DNA from: an uncultured Dorea sp.
Lineage (GTDB): Bacteria > Bacillota > Clostridia > Lachnospirales > Lachnospiraceae
Length of the DNA stretch: 64,000 bases
Reading direction: 5' to 3'
Assembly: GCA_910579925.1 (NCBI GenBank)
Contig: CAJTVY010000009.1
Span: forward strand, 40,501 to 104,500
Position numbers and translations under genes: made by a program. Of this stretch, positions 34,798 to 44,739 are shown in pieces (the first letter of the stretch is position 1; the number at the start of each line of letters is the position of its first letter). The notes beneath the pieces are model-generated. The model was given only the letters and a program-made list of their open reading frames with translations. It was not told the origin of the DNA and ran no database searches.

Positions 34798-35967
34798 TCA
34801 ATCTTTATTTTTTACATAATCCAAAAAGAAAAGCATTCCGCAAATAGTATATGAAACTGCAGAGGCGATGGATGCCCCTATCGCATTCAGCCTGGGTATT
34901 AAAAATAAATTCAAAGCAATATTGGCAATCGCTGAACATGACAGAAAAAATACCGCCTTTTTCTGATTCCCATGCGAAATATAAATTGGTTGTAATATTT
35001 TAAAAAAAATCATAGATAAACTTCCTATAAATAGTATCAACGTTATATAATAAGCCGGGATATATTCAACACCGTAAAAAATCTTAATTACAAACCTCCC
35101 CAAAAAGACAAAACAAAAAAGACAGATTACACTTGTCATCAGGGATACTTTGATCGCATTAATCGCTATTCTTTTTGAAAAATTATTTCTTGTTGAATCT
35201 CCAAATAAAACTTCTTTAAAAGAATCCGGGATTAGCAAAAACATATTCGAAAAATTCACTCCTACGCTATATAATCCTACATAATAAGAAGCTGACATTT
35301 TTTTCAGCATAATTGTGTCAACTGAATAATTAATGCTGATTAGCAGCATGACAATCATGGTTATAATTCCAACAGAATATAGCCGCTTGATTAACTTAAA
35401 CCTAATCATTCTATAAGCCGGTTTCAGATGATAAATTTTCATTAAAAAAGCAATCGTAAAAATGTCATTACAAGCATAACAAATTAATACCATAGTAAGA
35501 TTAATCCGATCGGCAAGAAACAAGCCTGCAAGACACAGCACATAAACCAGATTTATGACAGACTGTATGATATTGCGTCTAATACTTTCTTCCGTGACTG
35601 CAATCATGGAAATAATCACTTTTACAACTGCCAGAGCCGTTAACGTAACTATCACCCCGCCAAATTGTAAGTTTTTGATTCGTATAAGGGTATGTCCCAA
35701 AACAAGAACGGCTATTCCGTGTATGAAAGCAAGTACCACAAAGATATTTTTTATTTCTCCTCCTACCGAACGTTTAAAGGTTGAATAACACTGTCCTAAC
35801 CCGACACTGAAAATAATGTATAACATTTCTACAAAATTAATAATATATGCATAATCTCCTTTTCCATCCACTCCCAGTCCCCGATTGAGGAAAATGGTTA
35901 CCAAAAACGAAGTGGTTATGAGGCAAAGTTTACATACTACAGCAATCCAATATTTTTTCTCTAACAT
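34798..35967 (-). CDS. Polysaccharide flippase (Wzx, PST family)
   Basis: A 389-residue membrane protein with about 12 hydrophobic helices, the pattern of the MOP superfamily: FLVTIFLNRGLGVDGKGDYAYIINF at the N-terminus, and ASYYVGLYSVGVNFSNMFLLIP in the middle. It would flip undecaprenyl-linked repeat units. The ATG at 35967 follows AGGA; a TTG one codon earlier is possible. AT-rich like its neighbours. Confidence 0.85.
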   Translation of the reverse strand: MLEKKYWIAVVCKLCLITTSFLVTIFLNRGLGVDGKGDYAYIINFVEMLYIIFSVGLGQCYSTFKRSVGGEIKNIFVVLAFIHGIAVLVLGHTLIRIKNLQFGGVIVTLTALAVVKVIISMIAVTEESIRRNIIQSVINLVYVLCLAGLFLADRINLTMVLICYACNDIFTIAFLMKIYHLKPAYRMIRFKLIKRLYSVGIITMIVMLLISINYSVDTIMLKKMSASYYVGLYSVGVNFSNMFLLIPDSFKEVLFGDSTRNNFSKRIAINAIKVSLMTSVICLFCFVFLGRFVIKIFYGVEYIPAYYITLILFIGSLSMIFFKILQPIYISHGNQKKAVFFLSCSAIANIALNLFLIPRLNAIGASIASAVSYTICGMLFFLDYVKNKD

Positions 35968-35979
35968 CAATCTCTCATC

Positions 35980-37269
35980 CTACATATGCCTTTTGCTTAA
36001 TTTTTCAAAAACATACAGTATTATAACGACAAAGCCAATCTGCTTGACCAGTCCGGCAGTGATAACACTGAAATCGCCGCGGATCGAATAGATCACTAAT
36101 GTAATAAAATAAAAATACGATGCAACTGTATAAATATTCTGTCTATGGTACAAGAAGAAAAACTTTATGATCAGTCCCACAAATACAAACAAAATAACCA
36201 CGCCCAATGCGCCTGCTATAAAATAGCCTTCTCCCACAAGAGAAAATCCATATTGGACATATCTGCTGTTCGAATAGTACATTTGATGAAACAAGGATCC
36301 CGTGCTCTGTATATCAGAGAAAAAGCCGCCTGCTATATCATATAAAATCTGCTTAAATCCCAGCATTCCATTCGTTGATGAACTATGATTAAGTACAACC
36401 TGCAAATTCGTTGCAGCCGATTCAAATTCAGCCGCAAAAATAGAATGTATAATATTATCCTTATACATTGTTCTGGTCCCTCGGATGAAATAATACTTAT
36501 ATATCGTTGACAAAGGCAGCGTAGCCAGTAAAATCGGACACAATATTATTAAATGCTTCAAATTTATTTTCTCTAAGAACCAAAAAGAGATTACTACTAT
36601 TAGAAGGAATCGAAACAGAAAGTCCCTTTCTCCTGAATAAATCGTAATGACAATCAACGCTACAGCCGTCGTCAAAATCAATTGTACGTTAATTTTCTTG
36701 TATTTTGCATAATATGAAATTAAAAAAATAGTAAACATCAATACAAGAACCATAGGCATTTTATAGATAAACCTTATGATCCATCCGCCGACTTCATAGA
36801 CATCACTCTTTCCAGTAAATTTACTTCTCAGAGTATAGATACCTCCAAAAAAAATCAGAATCATTAAAATCAGATATATTATCTTGTTAAATAATCCAAT
36901 TTCAGACTTATATAAATATCTGTTAAAATCCTTCTCTCCTTTTGCTGATTCCGGAGATATCACAATCAGAACCGTTTCCAGCGCTAATAACTGATAAATC
37001 ATACATTCTTTTCCATATGTAGTCCTGGTTACATAATCTGTAGCGCTCAGAATCGGGAAACCCACCCCATATAAGTAAAAAAAGATTGAAAACCAGAAAT
37101 ACGGATGAAGCAGGTCAAATCCAACCAGAAAAGCAGGAAGTATACATATCCCCGTAAATACCGCTATATGAATCCATACATTATTGCTTAAAAATACGAA
37201 AACGAATGCAATAAGAAAAGCAATAAATAGTATTCCATATTTTTTAACCATACTCTTAGAAATTAACAT
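35980..37269 (-). CDS. Oligosaccharide repeat-unit polymerase (Wzy-like)
   Basis: A 429-residue integral membrane protein with about 10-12 helices and a large periplasmic-side loop in the C-terminal half (DIAGGFFSDIQSTGSLFHQMYY), as in O-antigen/EPS polymerases. Sequence identity in this family is low, so the call rests on topology and on its position between the flippase and a glycosyltransferase. GGGAG precedes the ATG. Confidence 0.78.
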   Translation of the reverse strand: MLISKSMVKKYGILFIAFLIAFVFVFLSNNVWIHIAVFTGICILPAFLVGFDLLHPYFWFSIFFYLYGVGFPILSATDYVTRTTYGKECMIYQLLALETVLIVISPESAKGEKDFNRYLYKSEIGLFNKIIYLILMILIFFGGIYTLRSKFTGKSDVYEVGGWIIRFIYKMPMVLVLMFTIFLISYYAKYKKINVQLILTTAVALIVITIYSGERDFLFRFLLIVVISFWFLEKINLKHLIILCPILLATLPLSTIYKYYFIRGTRTMYKDNIIHSIFAAEFESAATNLQVVLNHSSSTNGMLGFKQILYDIAGGFFSDIQSTGSLFHQMYYSNSRYVQYGFSLVGEGYFIAGALGVVILFVFVGLIIKFFFLYHRQNIYTVASYFYFITLVIYSIRGDFSVITAGLVKQIGFVVIILYVFEKLSKRHM

Positions 37270-37307
37270 TCTGATTCTCCCGCTTGCTTACTGTTGACAG
37301 CACATAG

Positions 37308-38453
37308 TTATTTCACACTCTCTTCTATACACTGGCGAAAAAACTCTTTTCTCTTCTGATACAATACTGCAGATGAATATCTTTCTGCATGCTGATAATT
37401 GCATAACGCCTGTCTCTCAGACTCTTCTTTATCCATGGATTCTATAATTTTTACTAACTGATTAATATTTCCTTTTTTATATATGAATTTATCTTCGATC
37501 TGCTCACTTATACCTCCTGCATCTGAACCAATAACCGGACATCCTCTGCTCATAGCCTCAATGATTGCTCTGCAAAGCCCCTCAGCTCTGCTGGGCTGTA
37601 TATATAAATCAATGGTATCCAGCCATTGAAAGATATCTTCATGGGGAAGTTCACCTAAAAAACGAATCCTGTCCAGGACATTACAGCTTTGCGCTATATT
37701 TTTTAATCTGGTGTTCTTGCCGGATCCCACTAATTCGTATCTGATCGGATATCTGTCACGCAGTTTTTTTAACGCCTTGATGACGTCTTCCTGTCCTTTA
37801 TATGGCATATCTATCGAAGCGCATGTCCCGATTATCATCGTATCTTTTTCTTTCTTCTCTCTGATTTTTTTCAGTCTTTTTTCTATATCATACTCTCCAT
37901 AATTTTCAAGCGTAACATTAGAACAAAACGTCCATTTTCCCCTCGTAGGGTATATCATTTCCAGATATTTTTCTGTAACATAGACTACATACGGAGCATT
38001 AAGGACAACCCGTTTTGTAAAATAAGAAAAAACAGAACCTGCGATTACCCAGAGCCCGCCGCGTGCCGCCAATGCATCCTTCGCACACCCAACGACTTCG
38101 ATCAGATACGGTTTCTTCATTTTTCTACATACGTCAACCGCTGCTATCCCTAAAACGCTTGGTACCCGGATAACTGCAAAATCACAATCACTGATTGTTT
38201 CTTTGATTTTTTTATATCCGGCAGTCAACGCTTCTTTTGTAGTCTGAAACGTACAGAAGTGTACCCCATTCTTCACTATTTTCTTACTTTTTTCAACCGA
38301 CTGCTCATTTTTGATTTCGTGCCGCGCAATTATATTCAGATTTCCAAAAATATCAAGATATCTGTTTATAAATTTTTCATCAAATCCTGATGACTCATAA
38401 TATTCAGATCTGTACATCGGGAATGCATGATCATGAACAAATACTGCTTTCAT
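37308..38453 (-). CDS. GT4-family glycosyltransferase
   Basis: A 381-residue GT-B transferase. The C-terminal half has the donor-site signature: IGTCASIDMPYKGQEDVIKALKKL, then IDLYIQPSRAEGLCRAIIEAMSRGCPVIGSDAGG with the E-x7-E type pair. The N-terminal acceptor half is divergent (FVHDHAFPMYRSEYYESSGF). Donor and linkage cannot be read. Its start lies inside the last 23 nt of the acyltransferase gene, so translation is coupled. Confidence 0.87.
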   Translation of the reverse strand: MKAVFVHDHAFPMYRSEYYESSGFDEKFINRYLDIFGNLNIIARHEIKNEQSVEKSKKIVKNGVHFCTFQTTKEALTAGYKKIKETISDCDFAVIRVPSVLGIAAVDVCRKMKKPYLIEVVGCAKDALAARGGLWVIAGSVFSYFTKRVVLNAPYVVYVTEKYLEMIYPTRGKWTFCSNVTLENYGEYDIEKRLKKIREKKEKDTMIIGTCASIDMPYKGQEDVIKALKKLRDRYPIRYELVGSGKNTRLKNIAQSCNVLDRIRFLGELPHEDIFQWLDTIDLYIQPSRAEGLCRAIIEAMSRGCPVIGSDAGGISEQIEDKFIYKKGNINQLVKIIESMDKEESERQALCNYQHAERYSSAVLYQKRKEFFRQCIEESVK

Positions 38454-38994
38454 TATTATAAATCCGCCTTTCTGCCATTGTTTTGACTACTCGCGCCGGC
38501 GCTCCCGCAGCCATACAATTATCTTTGATATTCCGGGTAACTACCGATCCTGCTCCGATCATACAGCCGCTGCCAATCGTAACTCCTGCGGTAATCGTTA
38601 CATTTCCTCCAATCCAGGTTCCATTACCGATTGTAATCTCACCCTTTGTTCCTCTGTCCATAACTTTTCCATCCGCCAGGCTGTGATTTTCTGTCGCAAT
38701 GATACAGTTCGGTCCAATCGTTACATGATTACCTATTTTTAATCCTGCCGTGGCATTTATATATGCCCGGTGAGCAATATAAACATTTTCTCCTACTCTT
38801 ATTTTTTCTGGATAATTAATAATCCCCCCCTGGGCCATACGGAACCCCGGGCTATGGGAACCCAGAAAACGGCATATAAGACCTCCTCGAATCCTGCAGA
38901 CGATTCCATGGTTTGGTAATAAACTAACTATTCTCGAAAGATAATAAATGGGAATTTCCCGAAATATGATATTCAGTAACCTTTTATTTTTCAT
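38431..38994 (-). CDS. Left-handed beta-helix acyltransferase (CysE/LacA/WbbJ type)
   Basis: A 187-residue protein with hexapeptide repeats ([LIV]-G-x4) through the middle: IRVGENVYIAHRAYINATAG, IGNHVTIGPNCIIATENHS, IGNGTWIGGNVTITAGVTIG, GCMIGAGSVVTRNI. The catalytic His is in ENHSLADG. It probably O-acetylates a sugar of the repeat unit. AGAGGA precedes the ATG; the stop overlaps the start of the next GT4 gene. Confidence 0.9.
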   Translation of the reverse strand: MKNKRLLNIIFREIPIYYLSRIVSLLPNHGIVCRIRGGLICRFLGSHSPGFRMAQGGIINYPEKIRVGENVYIAHRAYINATAGLKIGNHVTIGPNCIIATENHSLADGKVMDRGTKGEITIGNGTWIGGNVTITAGVTIGSGCMIGAGSVVTRNIKDNCMAAGAPARVVKTMAERRIYNNESSICS

Positions 38995-40115
38995 TTCGAT
39001 TCCTCTTTTATTTTTAATCTTTCACAAATCGAAGAACAAATGATACCGGATTCAAATTTCTTTTTACAGAACTGGTAAGCATGATCTGCCATTCTCTGTC
39101 TCTCTTCCGGGTGAACAACAAGGTATTCGATTCTGTCCGCCAGCATTCTGGCGTTTTTCACAGGTACTAAAAGGCCGTTATATCCTTCTATAACCGTTTC
39201 ACTGCAGCCAGGAGCCGTTGTCGTTATAACCGGCCGTCCTACCGACTGTGCTTCGAGAATCGCAGTTCCTTTCCCTTCATGATACGATGGCAGAACAAAA
39301 ATCGAGCATTCTTCCAGATATGGCCTGACATCATCATGATATCCTTTATATTCTATCACTCCTTCTTTCCTAAGCTCGTTCACTTCCCTTTTTGACAGCG
39401 CCTCCGAATTTTCATCAATTCCTCCCACAAGAAGGAAACGAACTTCCGGGTGTTTCTTCTTTACCAGTCTGGCTGCCTCCAGATACTCCCGAATTCCTTT
39501 ACTCCAGACAAGCCGGGCAACCATTAAGACAATCGCTTCCCCTGGAAGATCTGTTCTGGCAAAATGATTCATGTCAACCCCCGAACCGTCTACATAGCAA
39601 ACCTGTTCTGGATTTACCAGTCCCCATTTCAGCATTTTCCTTTCATCTTCATGGCACATAAAAAAAACAGTCTCACAAGAACCGTGAACGTATTTAAACA
39701 GAATCTTCAGCACCTGCCGGATAAAAAGATTCTTTAATCCGGCGCTGTAAAATGCGATTTCCAGCCCTGTCTGAAATACCACAATTCTTGGAATCTTACA
39801 TTGTATTGCGGCGATCCCTCCAAACGCAACTGGTTTAGACATATACAAAAAGCATAAATCTGGTTTTATTTTCTTGAATGCTTTTTTATATCTATGTATC
39901 ATTCCGATTCCATCTACGATAGACGTGCCTGTCCTGTTACCAGAAACCTGGCAGTATTCTGCTCCTAATTCTGAGATCCTCTGTTTCATCACACATGGGT
40001 CTTCTATGGATATGCACCACACCTCACAATTTCTTTTCACCCATTCCTTTATTAAATGTCCGCGAAATTTTATCAGCGATTCCCCTGCGGTAGCAACAAT
40101 TGCAATTCTCATCAT
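38991..40115 (-). CDS. GT4-family glycosyltransferase (PglA/WcfS-like)
   Basis: A 374-residue GT-B transferase. The N-terminal half resembles the family that adds the second sugar to an undecaprenyl-diphosphate monosaccharide (IRHLIKEWVKR-like RGHLIKEWVKRNCEV, FLYMSKPVAFGGIAA); the C-terminal half has VLMVARLVWSKGIREYLEAA and VLPSYHEGKGTAILEAQSVGRPVI. The similarity suggests it acts right after the priming transferase. It overlaps the upstream ATP-grasp gene and the downstream acyltransferase by 4 nt each. Confidence 0.88.
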   Translation of the reverse strand: MMRIAIVATAGESLIKFRGHLIKEWVKRNCEVWCISIEDPCVMKQRISELGAEYCQVSGNRTGTSIVDGIGMIHRYKKAFKKIKPDLCFLYMSKPVAFGGIAAIQCKIPRIVVFQTGLEIAFYSAGLKNLFIRQVLKILFKYVHGSCETVFFMCHEDERKMLKWGLVNPEQVCYVDGSGVDMNHFARTDLPGEAIVLMVARLVWSKGIREYLEAARLVKKKHPEVRFLLVGGIDENSEALSKREVNELRKEGVIEYKGYHDDVRPYLEECSIFVLPSYHEGKGTAILEAQSVGRPVITTTAPGCSETVIEGYNGLLVPVKNARMLADRIEYLVVHPEERQRMADHAYQFCKKKFESGIICSSICERLKIKEESK

Positions 40116-41197
40116 GAATATGTTTCCTCTCCATTCTTATTGATCTCGAACGATGTAAACATTTCAAGATATCTTCTTGTCATCTTCACCCCGTAATTTA
40201 CTTCAACTTTAGGAAGCTTTTCTTTCAATAATTGTTTAATTCTTAAATAGGGCAGGTTCAGCCCACCTACGGCGAAAATCTGCATCGTAGCGGCGATTCT
40301 CGGGTTAATCTCCATAAGAACTGGGTGTCCCTGTGCATCATTTTTAAAGTCCAGGTCTGCGTTCCCATTCATACCAAGAGCCTCTGTCACCTTTTCGGCA
40401 ATGACATATGCCTCCTCGTTTTTTCTAAGTGTAGCAATCTGCGGAATGCTATGTAAATTCAGATTACTTTCTCTATACGCCATATACAGAATTTTTCCGT
40501 GATCTGCCAGAAGATCTACAGAGCCTTCGTCACCCGGAAGGTATTCCATTGCCATCATTTCCGGCATATAGTCTCTTTCATGGAGCGTTGCAAGCATTTC
40601 ATCCATGGTGGTGTAAAATGAATTGGGTTTCTCTCCAAACAGAATGTCAAATCTGGAAATATCAGGTGAAATCATTCTGATCCCACGGCTTCCACTTAAC
40701 TCCGTCGCCTTAATACAGACTGCATTTTGAGGATAACCACAAGCTTTACAGGCATTGGCAAATTCATCAACCCTGGTAATCCGTGCAAATCTTGGTACAG
40801 AAAATCCATTTTCTTTTAAAAAAGTATACAGACGGAATTTATTATTCGTGATTTCAACGCTGCGTCTGTCAGAAACCGAGATTTTAACTCCAATCCGATT
40901 AAATTCACACTCCTGGTCAATTAATAGAAGCAATTCTGAAGACATAAAAGGAATAAGTACGTCCACTTTCTCTTTTTTGCAAATTTCAAGTAAACTGTTC
41001 ACATAAGAAGCATCTGTAACATGCGGGACTCTGTAATATACGTCGACCATCTGGAGCACCGTGTCATCATCTCGAATGTCAGTGCCGATTACCTTAATCT
41101 TTCTTTCCCCGTTCCCCTTCAGACAGCTTACAAGCCCTGGCATAAACTGGGCGCCGCATGCTGTTACCATTACAGTTAAATCTTTTAAGTTCTGCAT
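40112..41197 (-). CDS. ATP-grasp ligase (carbamoyl-phosphate-synthase-like)
   Basis: A 361-residue ATP-grasp enzyme: N-terminal Rossmann-like part (VMVTACGAQFMPGL), central nucleotide site (AVCIKATELSGSRGIRMIS), and catalytic metal-binding motif (NADLDFKNDAQGHPVLMEINPRIAATMQIF). Such enzymes join a carboxylate to an amine with ATP. In a polysaccharide operon with a PLP decarboxylase and a deacetylase it could attach an amino acid or form an amide on a sugar; this is inference. The ATG at 41197 has AGGAG eight nt upstream, unlike the ATG 24 nt earlier. Confidence 0.84.
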   Translation of the reverse strand: MQNLKDLTVMVTACGAQFMPGLVSCLKGNGERKIKVIGTDIRDDDTVLQMVDVYYRVPHVTDASYVNSLLEICKKEKVDVLIPFMSSELLLLIDQECEFNRIGVKISVSDRRSVEITNNKFRLYTFLKENGFSVPRFARITRVDEFANACKACGYPQNAVCIKATELSGSRGIRMISPDISRFDILFGEKPNSFYTTMDEMLATLHERDYMPEMMAMEYLPGDEGSVDLLADHGKILYMAYRESNLNLHSIPQIATLRKNEEAYVIAEKVTEALGMNGNADLDFKNDAQGHPVLMEINPRIAATMQIFAVGGLNLPYLRIKQLLKEKLPKVEVNYGVKMTRRYLEMFTSFEINKNGEETYS

Positions 41198-41245
41198 ATA
41201 TTTTTCTCCTGCTTCATACATTATGAAAAAACAACAGAGTGGATG

Positions 41246-42472
41246 TTAAAATACATATGTCCTGAAAATATCATCGAATTTTTCTCTATATTTCATGACT
41301 CTTGCTTCCCCATCTCTTTTTAAGGCTACCATCGCGCAATTTTCAGAAATAAACGGCGGCTTGGATACGTTCGAATATCCTCCCACATTCTCGAATACTA
41401 CATAGTCCTCCGGCGCGATTCTTCCTTGAAACCCTTTGTACATAACATCATGTTCCAGACACGTGTATCCCACAAAATCGGCTTCTTTACATTCACATTC
41501 CGGCTCTCCTCCCGGCACAACCGTAATAGGAAGATTTTTTATCCTGCAGATATCCCCAATATTGTCTTTACTGCAATTAAATACAACAAATTCTCTTCCT
41601 TTGATTCGTTTGATACACTCTGCCTTTCCAATAAAATCAACGTAGCTATTAATAAGCGTCGTTCCTGGTTCGGTAAATAAGAGCGGTTTATCTTCCATCG
41701 GAAAAGCTTTATAATGTTCATGAAAAGCTTTCGCTACCGCATCTGCATAATCTTCAAAAGAAGGAATATGTTCCCCGAACTGTTCTGCCAGTGCCGGATT
41801 CATACGGGCAAACATACCGCTTCCCAAATCAATATATCGCGGCGGTTTTTCAAAATATCTGTCAGCATACGCAAGCATAATCCTGACCCTGTTTTTCCAG
41901 GCTTCTATCGTCCGGGACTGTCCGATATGGCAATGCAGGCCAATGACGTGCAGATTCCCCACTTCAGAAACCATATCGAATGCTTTCTGGAGATCTCCGT
42001 TTTCCACATCCAATCCAAATCTCGAGATAAAGTTCTGTCCGATATCAATATTCAGCCGAAAACCGATCGTAAACTGCATATGAGGATTGTTCTCTGCCAG
42101 ATCACATAGCTTTGTCAGTTCATGCAGATGATCAACGTGAAGGATTCCGCCCTTCATAAAATGCTCAATCCCCTTCCTTCCCTTATACGGACCATTATAG
42201 ATAATTCTGTCGTTTTCATACCCAAGCCTGACTGCCGCCATAAGTTCCATATCTGAGACAACTTCAGCATAACCCCCCATGTCTTTTATAATCCTGCAGA
42301 TTTCAGGCGTATAATTTGTTTTGTAGGAATATGCAATTTTATACTTTGGATATCTGCTTTTAAACGATTCTTCAAAAATTCTGTAATTCTCAATAAAATC
42401 ATCCACACGGAATACATAGAGCGGAGATCCATAATCATTAGTCAGTCTCTTTATGGTATTCAGATCATACAT
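41246..42472 (-). CDS. PLP-dependent fold-III decarboxylase (LysA-like)
   Basis: A 408-residue relative of diaminopimelate/ornithine decarboxylase. The PLP Lys is in IAYSYKTNYTPEI (about residue 47), His in GLHCHIGQS, the phosphate/substrate loop is EPGTTLINSY (the family's EPGR has Thr in place of Arg), and the second-subunit Cys lies in CLEHDVM with GGYSN later. The changed substrate residue argues against true DapDC; the substrate is probably another amino acid used to decorate the polymer. The ATG at 42472 has AAAGGA upstream and avoids overlap with the previous gene. Confidence 0.84.
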   Translation of the reverse strand: MYDLNTIKRLTNDYGSPLYVFRVDDFIENYRIFEESFKSRYPKYKIAYSYKTNYTPEICRIIKDMGGYAEVVSDMELMAAVRLGYENDRIIYNGPYKGRKGIEHFMKGGILHVDHLHELTKLCDLAENNPHMQFTIGFRLNIDIGQNFISRFGLDVENGDLQKAFDMVSEVGNLHVIGLHCHIGQSRTIEAWKNRVRIMLAYADRYFEKPPRYIDLGSGMFARMNPALAEQFGEHIPSFEDYADAVAKAFHEHYKAFPMEDKPLLFTEPGTTLINSYVDFIGKAECIKRIKGREFVVFNCSKDNIGDICRIKNLPITVVPGGEPECECKEADFVGYTCLEHDVMYKGFQGRIAPEDYVVFENVGGYSNVSKPPFISENCAMVALKRDGEARVMKYREKFDDIFRTYVF

Positions 42473-42488
42473 ATTTGAAATTCCTTTC

Positions 42489-43085
42489 TCACTTTTTCTG
42501 TATTTCTTCGCAATAGACATTTTTTCCAGATATTACCGTCTTAATGACACCGGAAAATAACTTTAAATCATTAAAAAACGTAATATTTCTGGCATATTCT
42601 GCATCCATTTCAAATTGTAGGTTTCTATCTGCAGAAGCACGATAATCAATATCAATACTGCAAAATAAACCTGGCAGAACATCATATCTTCTGCAGTACC
42701 TGGAATTATTCTGATAGTCATAAAACTCCCATGGAAGAATCGGCCTTGGCCCCACAATTGCCATATCCCCCCGTATAATGTTAAACATCTGCGGAAGCTC
42801 ATCCAGACTCGTCCTGCGAAGGAATGCACCGACTCTGGTAATTCTCTTATCATCAGATCTTTTTACGATTCCACCTATTTCATATGCACCCTGACACATA
42901 CTGCGGAACTTATAAATCGTGAATATTTTCTGGTCTTTTCCCAGACGCTCCTGCTTAAACAGGACTGGCCCTTTGCTGTCCATTTTTATTAATATGGCAA
43001 TAATCAGCATAGGGATTGCACAAACAATCAGACCACATATGGATAAAAATACGTCAATAACTCTTTTTCCAGTTTTACGATACAT
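42489..43085 (-). CDS. Undecaprenyl-phosphate sugar-phosphate transferase (priming enzyme)
   Basis: A 198-residue PglC/WcaJ-type monotopic phosphoglycosyltransferase that starts repeat-unit assembly on undecaprenyl phosphate. One N-terminal re-entrant hydrophobic helix, then PVLFKQERLGKDQKIFTIYKFRSM, SLDELPQMFNIIRGDMAIVGPRP and YDVLPGLF. The short length (no N-terminal membrane region) matches the PglC subset. Confidence 0.92.
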   Translation of the reverse strand: MYRKTGKRVIDVFLSICGLIVCAIPMLIIAILIKMDSKGPVLFKQERLGKDQKIFTIYKFRSMCQGAYEIGGIVKRSDDKRITRVGAFLRRTSLDELPQMFNIIRGDMAIVGPRPILPWEFYDYQNNSRYCRRYDVLPGLFCSIDIDYRASADRNLQFEMDAEYARNITFFNDLKLFSGVIKTVISGKNVYCEEIQKK

Positions 43086-43103
43086 GGCAGCCCTCTGTTC
43101 TTC

Positions 43104-43778
43104 TTAATCCGTTTCAAAAACCAGTTCAAATGCTTCTGCATAATTACATCCCGCCTGGCAGCCACGATAAGCAGCAAGGCCCTCATATGCTTCTTCAGAC
43201 CGAGGATGAGGGTAAGAACGCATGACGCCCTTATATGCCTTAAGCGCTTTCATTTTTACAGCTAATCCTTCCCGGCCGATTTCTACATAAAAATTCGGCA
43301 TAAATCTTTTTGACGATGAATCCAGCGCCCACTCTGTTGACGATGGGGTTTCCATATACATAAATTTTTTTAGTTTTGGAATATCAGGCTTCCTCTGAAA
43401 AAGACGACATGCTGTCTGTGCTGCATAGCTTGTCATGACATGATCATTATTCGTATCTGTAGGATGATGGGTAATGAGTACCTCCGCACCATAGTCTTCG
43501 ATACAGGATTCTATAAATTGCACTAACTCTAAATGAGGAACTGTATTCATTTTAATGTTAGGGAAATCTGCATGATATACCTTCTTTACACCAAGGATTT
43601 CCATGGCCTCTCTTTCATCTGCCGATAATGTTGCGGAAAGATTCCTTCTTGCAGAAGCTTTGCTTACCATAATGGCTACCGCTACATTGTTTCCTTCTTT
43701 AATTAGTTTATTGATTGTTCCTCCCGCTGCATCTGACTCATCATCCGGGTGAGCCACAACAAACAGGTAATTCATCAT
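43104..43778 (-). CDS. PIG-L/LmbE-family deacetylase
   Basis: A 224-residue zinc-dependent N-deacetylase: metal motif AHPDDESDAAGG at residues 9-20 and second metal site HHPTDTNNDHVMTS. It would remove N-acetyl groups from a GlcNAc-type sugar or its undecaprenyl or nucleotide form, exposing a free amine; that amine could be a target for the ATP-grasp ligase. The start codon overlaps the epimerase stop. Confidence 0.9.
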   Translation of the reverse strand: MMNYLFVVAHPDDESDAAGGTINKLIKEGNNVAVAIMVSKASARRNLSATLSADEREAMEILGVKKVYHADFPNIKMNTVPHLELVQFIESCIEDYGAEVLITHHPTDTNNDHVMTSYAAQTACRLFQRKPDIPKLKKFMYMETPSSTEWALDSSSKRFMPNFYVEIGREGLAVKMKALKAYKGVMRSYPHPRSEEAYEGLAAYRGCQAGCNYAEAFELVFETD

Positions 43779-44722
43779 CCCATCCTCCTACCATGATCCT
43801 GCCGTTTTTTCTTTTCCATAAGATACTCTTTTACTTCCTTAATTACTCCTTCTTGAAATGTCATAGGGGCATATGAAAAATCTCTTGCAGCTTTTTTGTA
43901 ACTGAATATTCTTGGTTCACATAATCTTTGTACTTTTTCTCTATAATCTATACGTTTTAAAGTAAGTAAACAGATCACCCAGGCCCCTGTGTAAGCAATT
44001 CCAAATGGACAGCTAAAATACTTCCGTTTCACTCCCAGATTTTTAGCAATCGTTTCAAAAATTTCCCGTAATTCTATTGGTTCTCCACCAGACAATATAT
44101 AATTATGATTATTACACTTTTCCGGACTCATCAGTACCTGGTAAAACGCCCTGCCTAAATCAGCACAATGGACCGGCTGCAATTCGTAATGCGCCCCATT
44201 CACAGTCGGTACAATTCTAAACTTATCTACCATTTTAATAAAAAAGGATATATTGTGATCCGTCATAGTTCCATAAATCATGGTCGGTCTTAGTATTGTA
44301 AGTGCAATATGGTGTTTTTTTGTTAATACGCTAACCCTGGCATCAATATTACGATAATCTTCTCCCGCTTTCTTATACTTAGAATAAATCCCTGTAGTGT
44401 GAACTAATATGACTCTTTTCACACCGTTTCTTATCCCGGAATTTACCAGATTTATGCTTTCCTGAATTCCGGCGATGTGAAAAAGCGTATCACATTCTTT
44501 TAATAATTCATCTGATACATCCTGTCTATGCAGATCTCCATAAATATACTCAATCGGTATTCCAGAACGGATTTCTGTTAAAAAATCAGCCTTTTTCTCA
44601 TCACGGATATTCAGTTTTATTCCTTTCCATTTTTCCAGAATGAATGTTTCGTTCTCTACCAGATATTGAAAAAAATATCTTCCACTTTTCCCTGTAATAC
44701 CTGTAATTGCCAGTTTCTTCAT
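43775..44722 (-). CDS. NAD-dependent nucleotide-sugar epimerase/dehydratase
   Basis: A 315-residue extended SDR: GITGKSGRYFFQYLV (modified GxxGxxG), DTLFHIAG, and VLVHTTGIYSKYKKAGEDYRN where Tyr-x3-Lys (YSKYK) is the catalytic pair, followed by ILRPTMIYG. Product specificity is not readable. AGGAGG lies upstream of the ATG. First biosynthetic gene behind loaP. Confidence 0.85.
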   Translation of the reverse strand: MKKLAITGITGKSGRYFFQYLVENETFILEKWKGIKLNIRDEKKADFLTEIRSGIPIEYIYGDLHRQDVSDELLKECDTLFHIAGIQESINLVNSGIRNGVKRVILVHTTGIYSKYKKAGEDYRNIDARVSVLTKKHHIALTILRPTMIYGTMTDHNISFFIKMVDKFRIVPTVNGAHYELQPVHCADLGRAFYQVLMSPEKCNNHNYILSGGEPIELREIFETIAKNLGVKRKYFSCPFGIAYTGAWVICLLTLKRIDYREKVQRLCEPRIFSYKKAARDFSYAPMTFQEGVIKEVKEYLMEKKKRQDHGRRMG

Positions 44723-44739
44723 ATAATCTTCCTCCGGAA

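Noticed and set aside
42489..42520. Earlier start for the PLP decarboxylase at 42520
   Set aside because: It would overlap the sugar-transferase gene by 32 nt and lacks a good ribosome site; 42472 has one.
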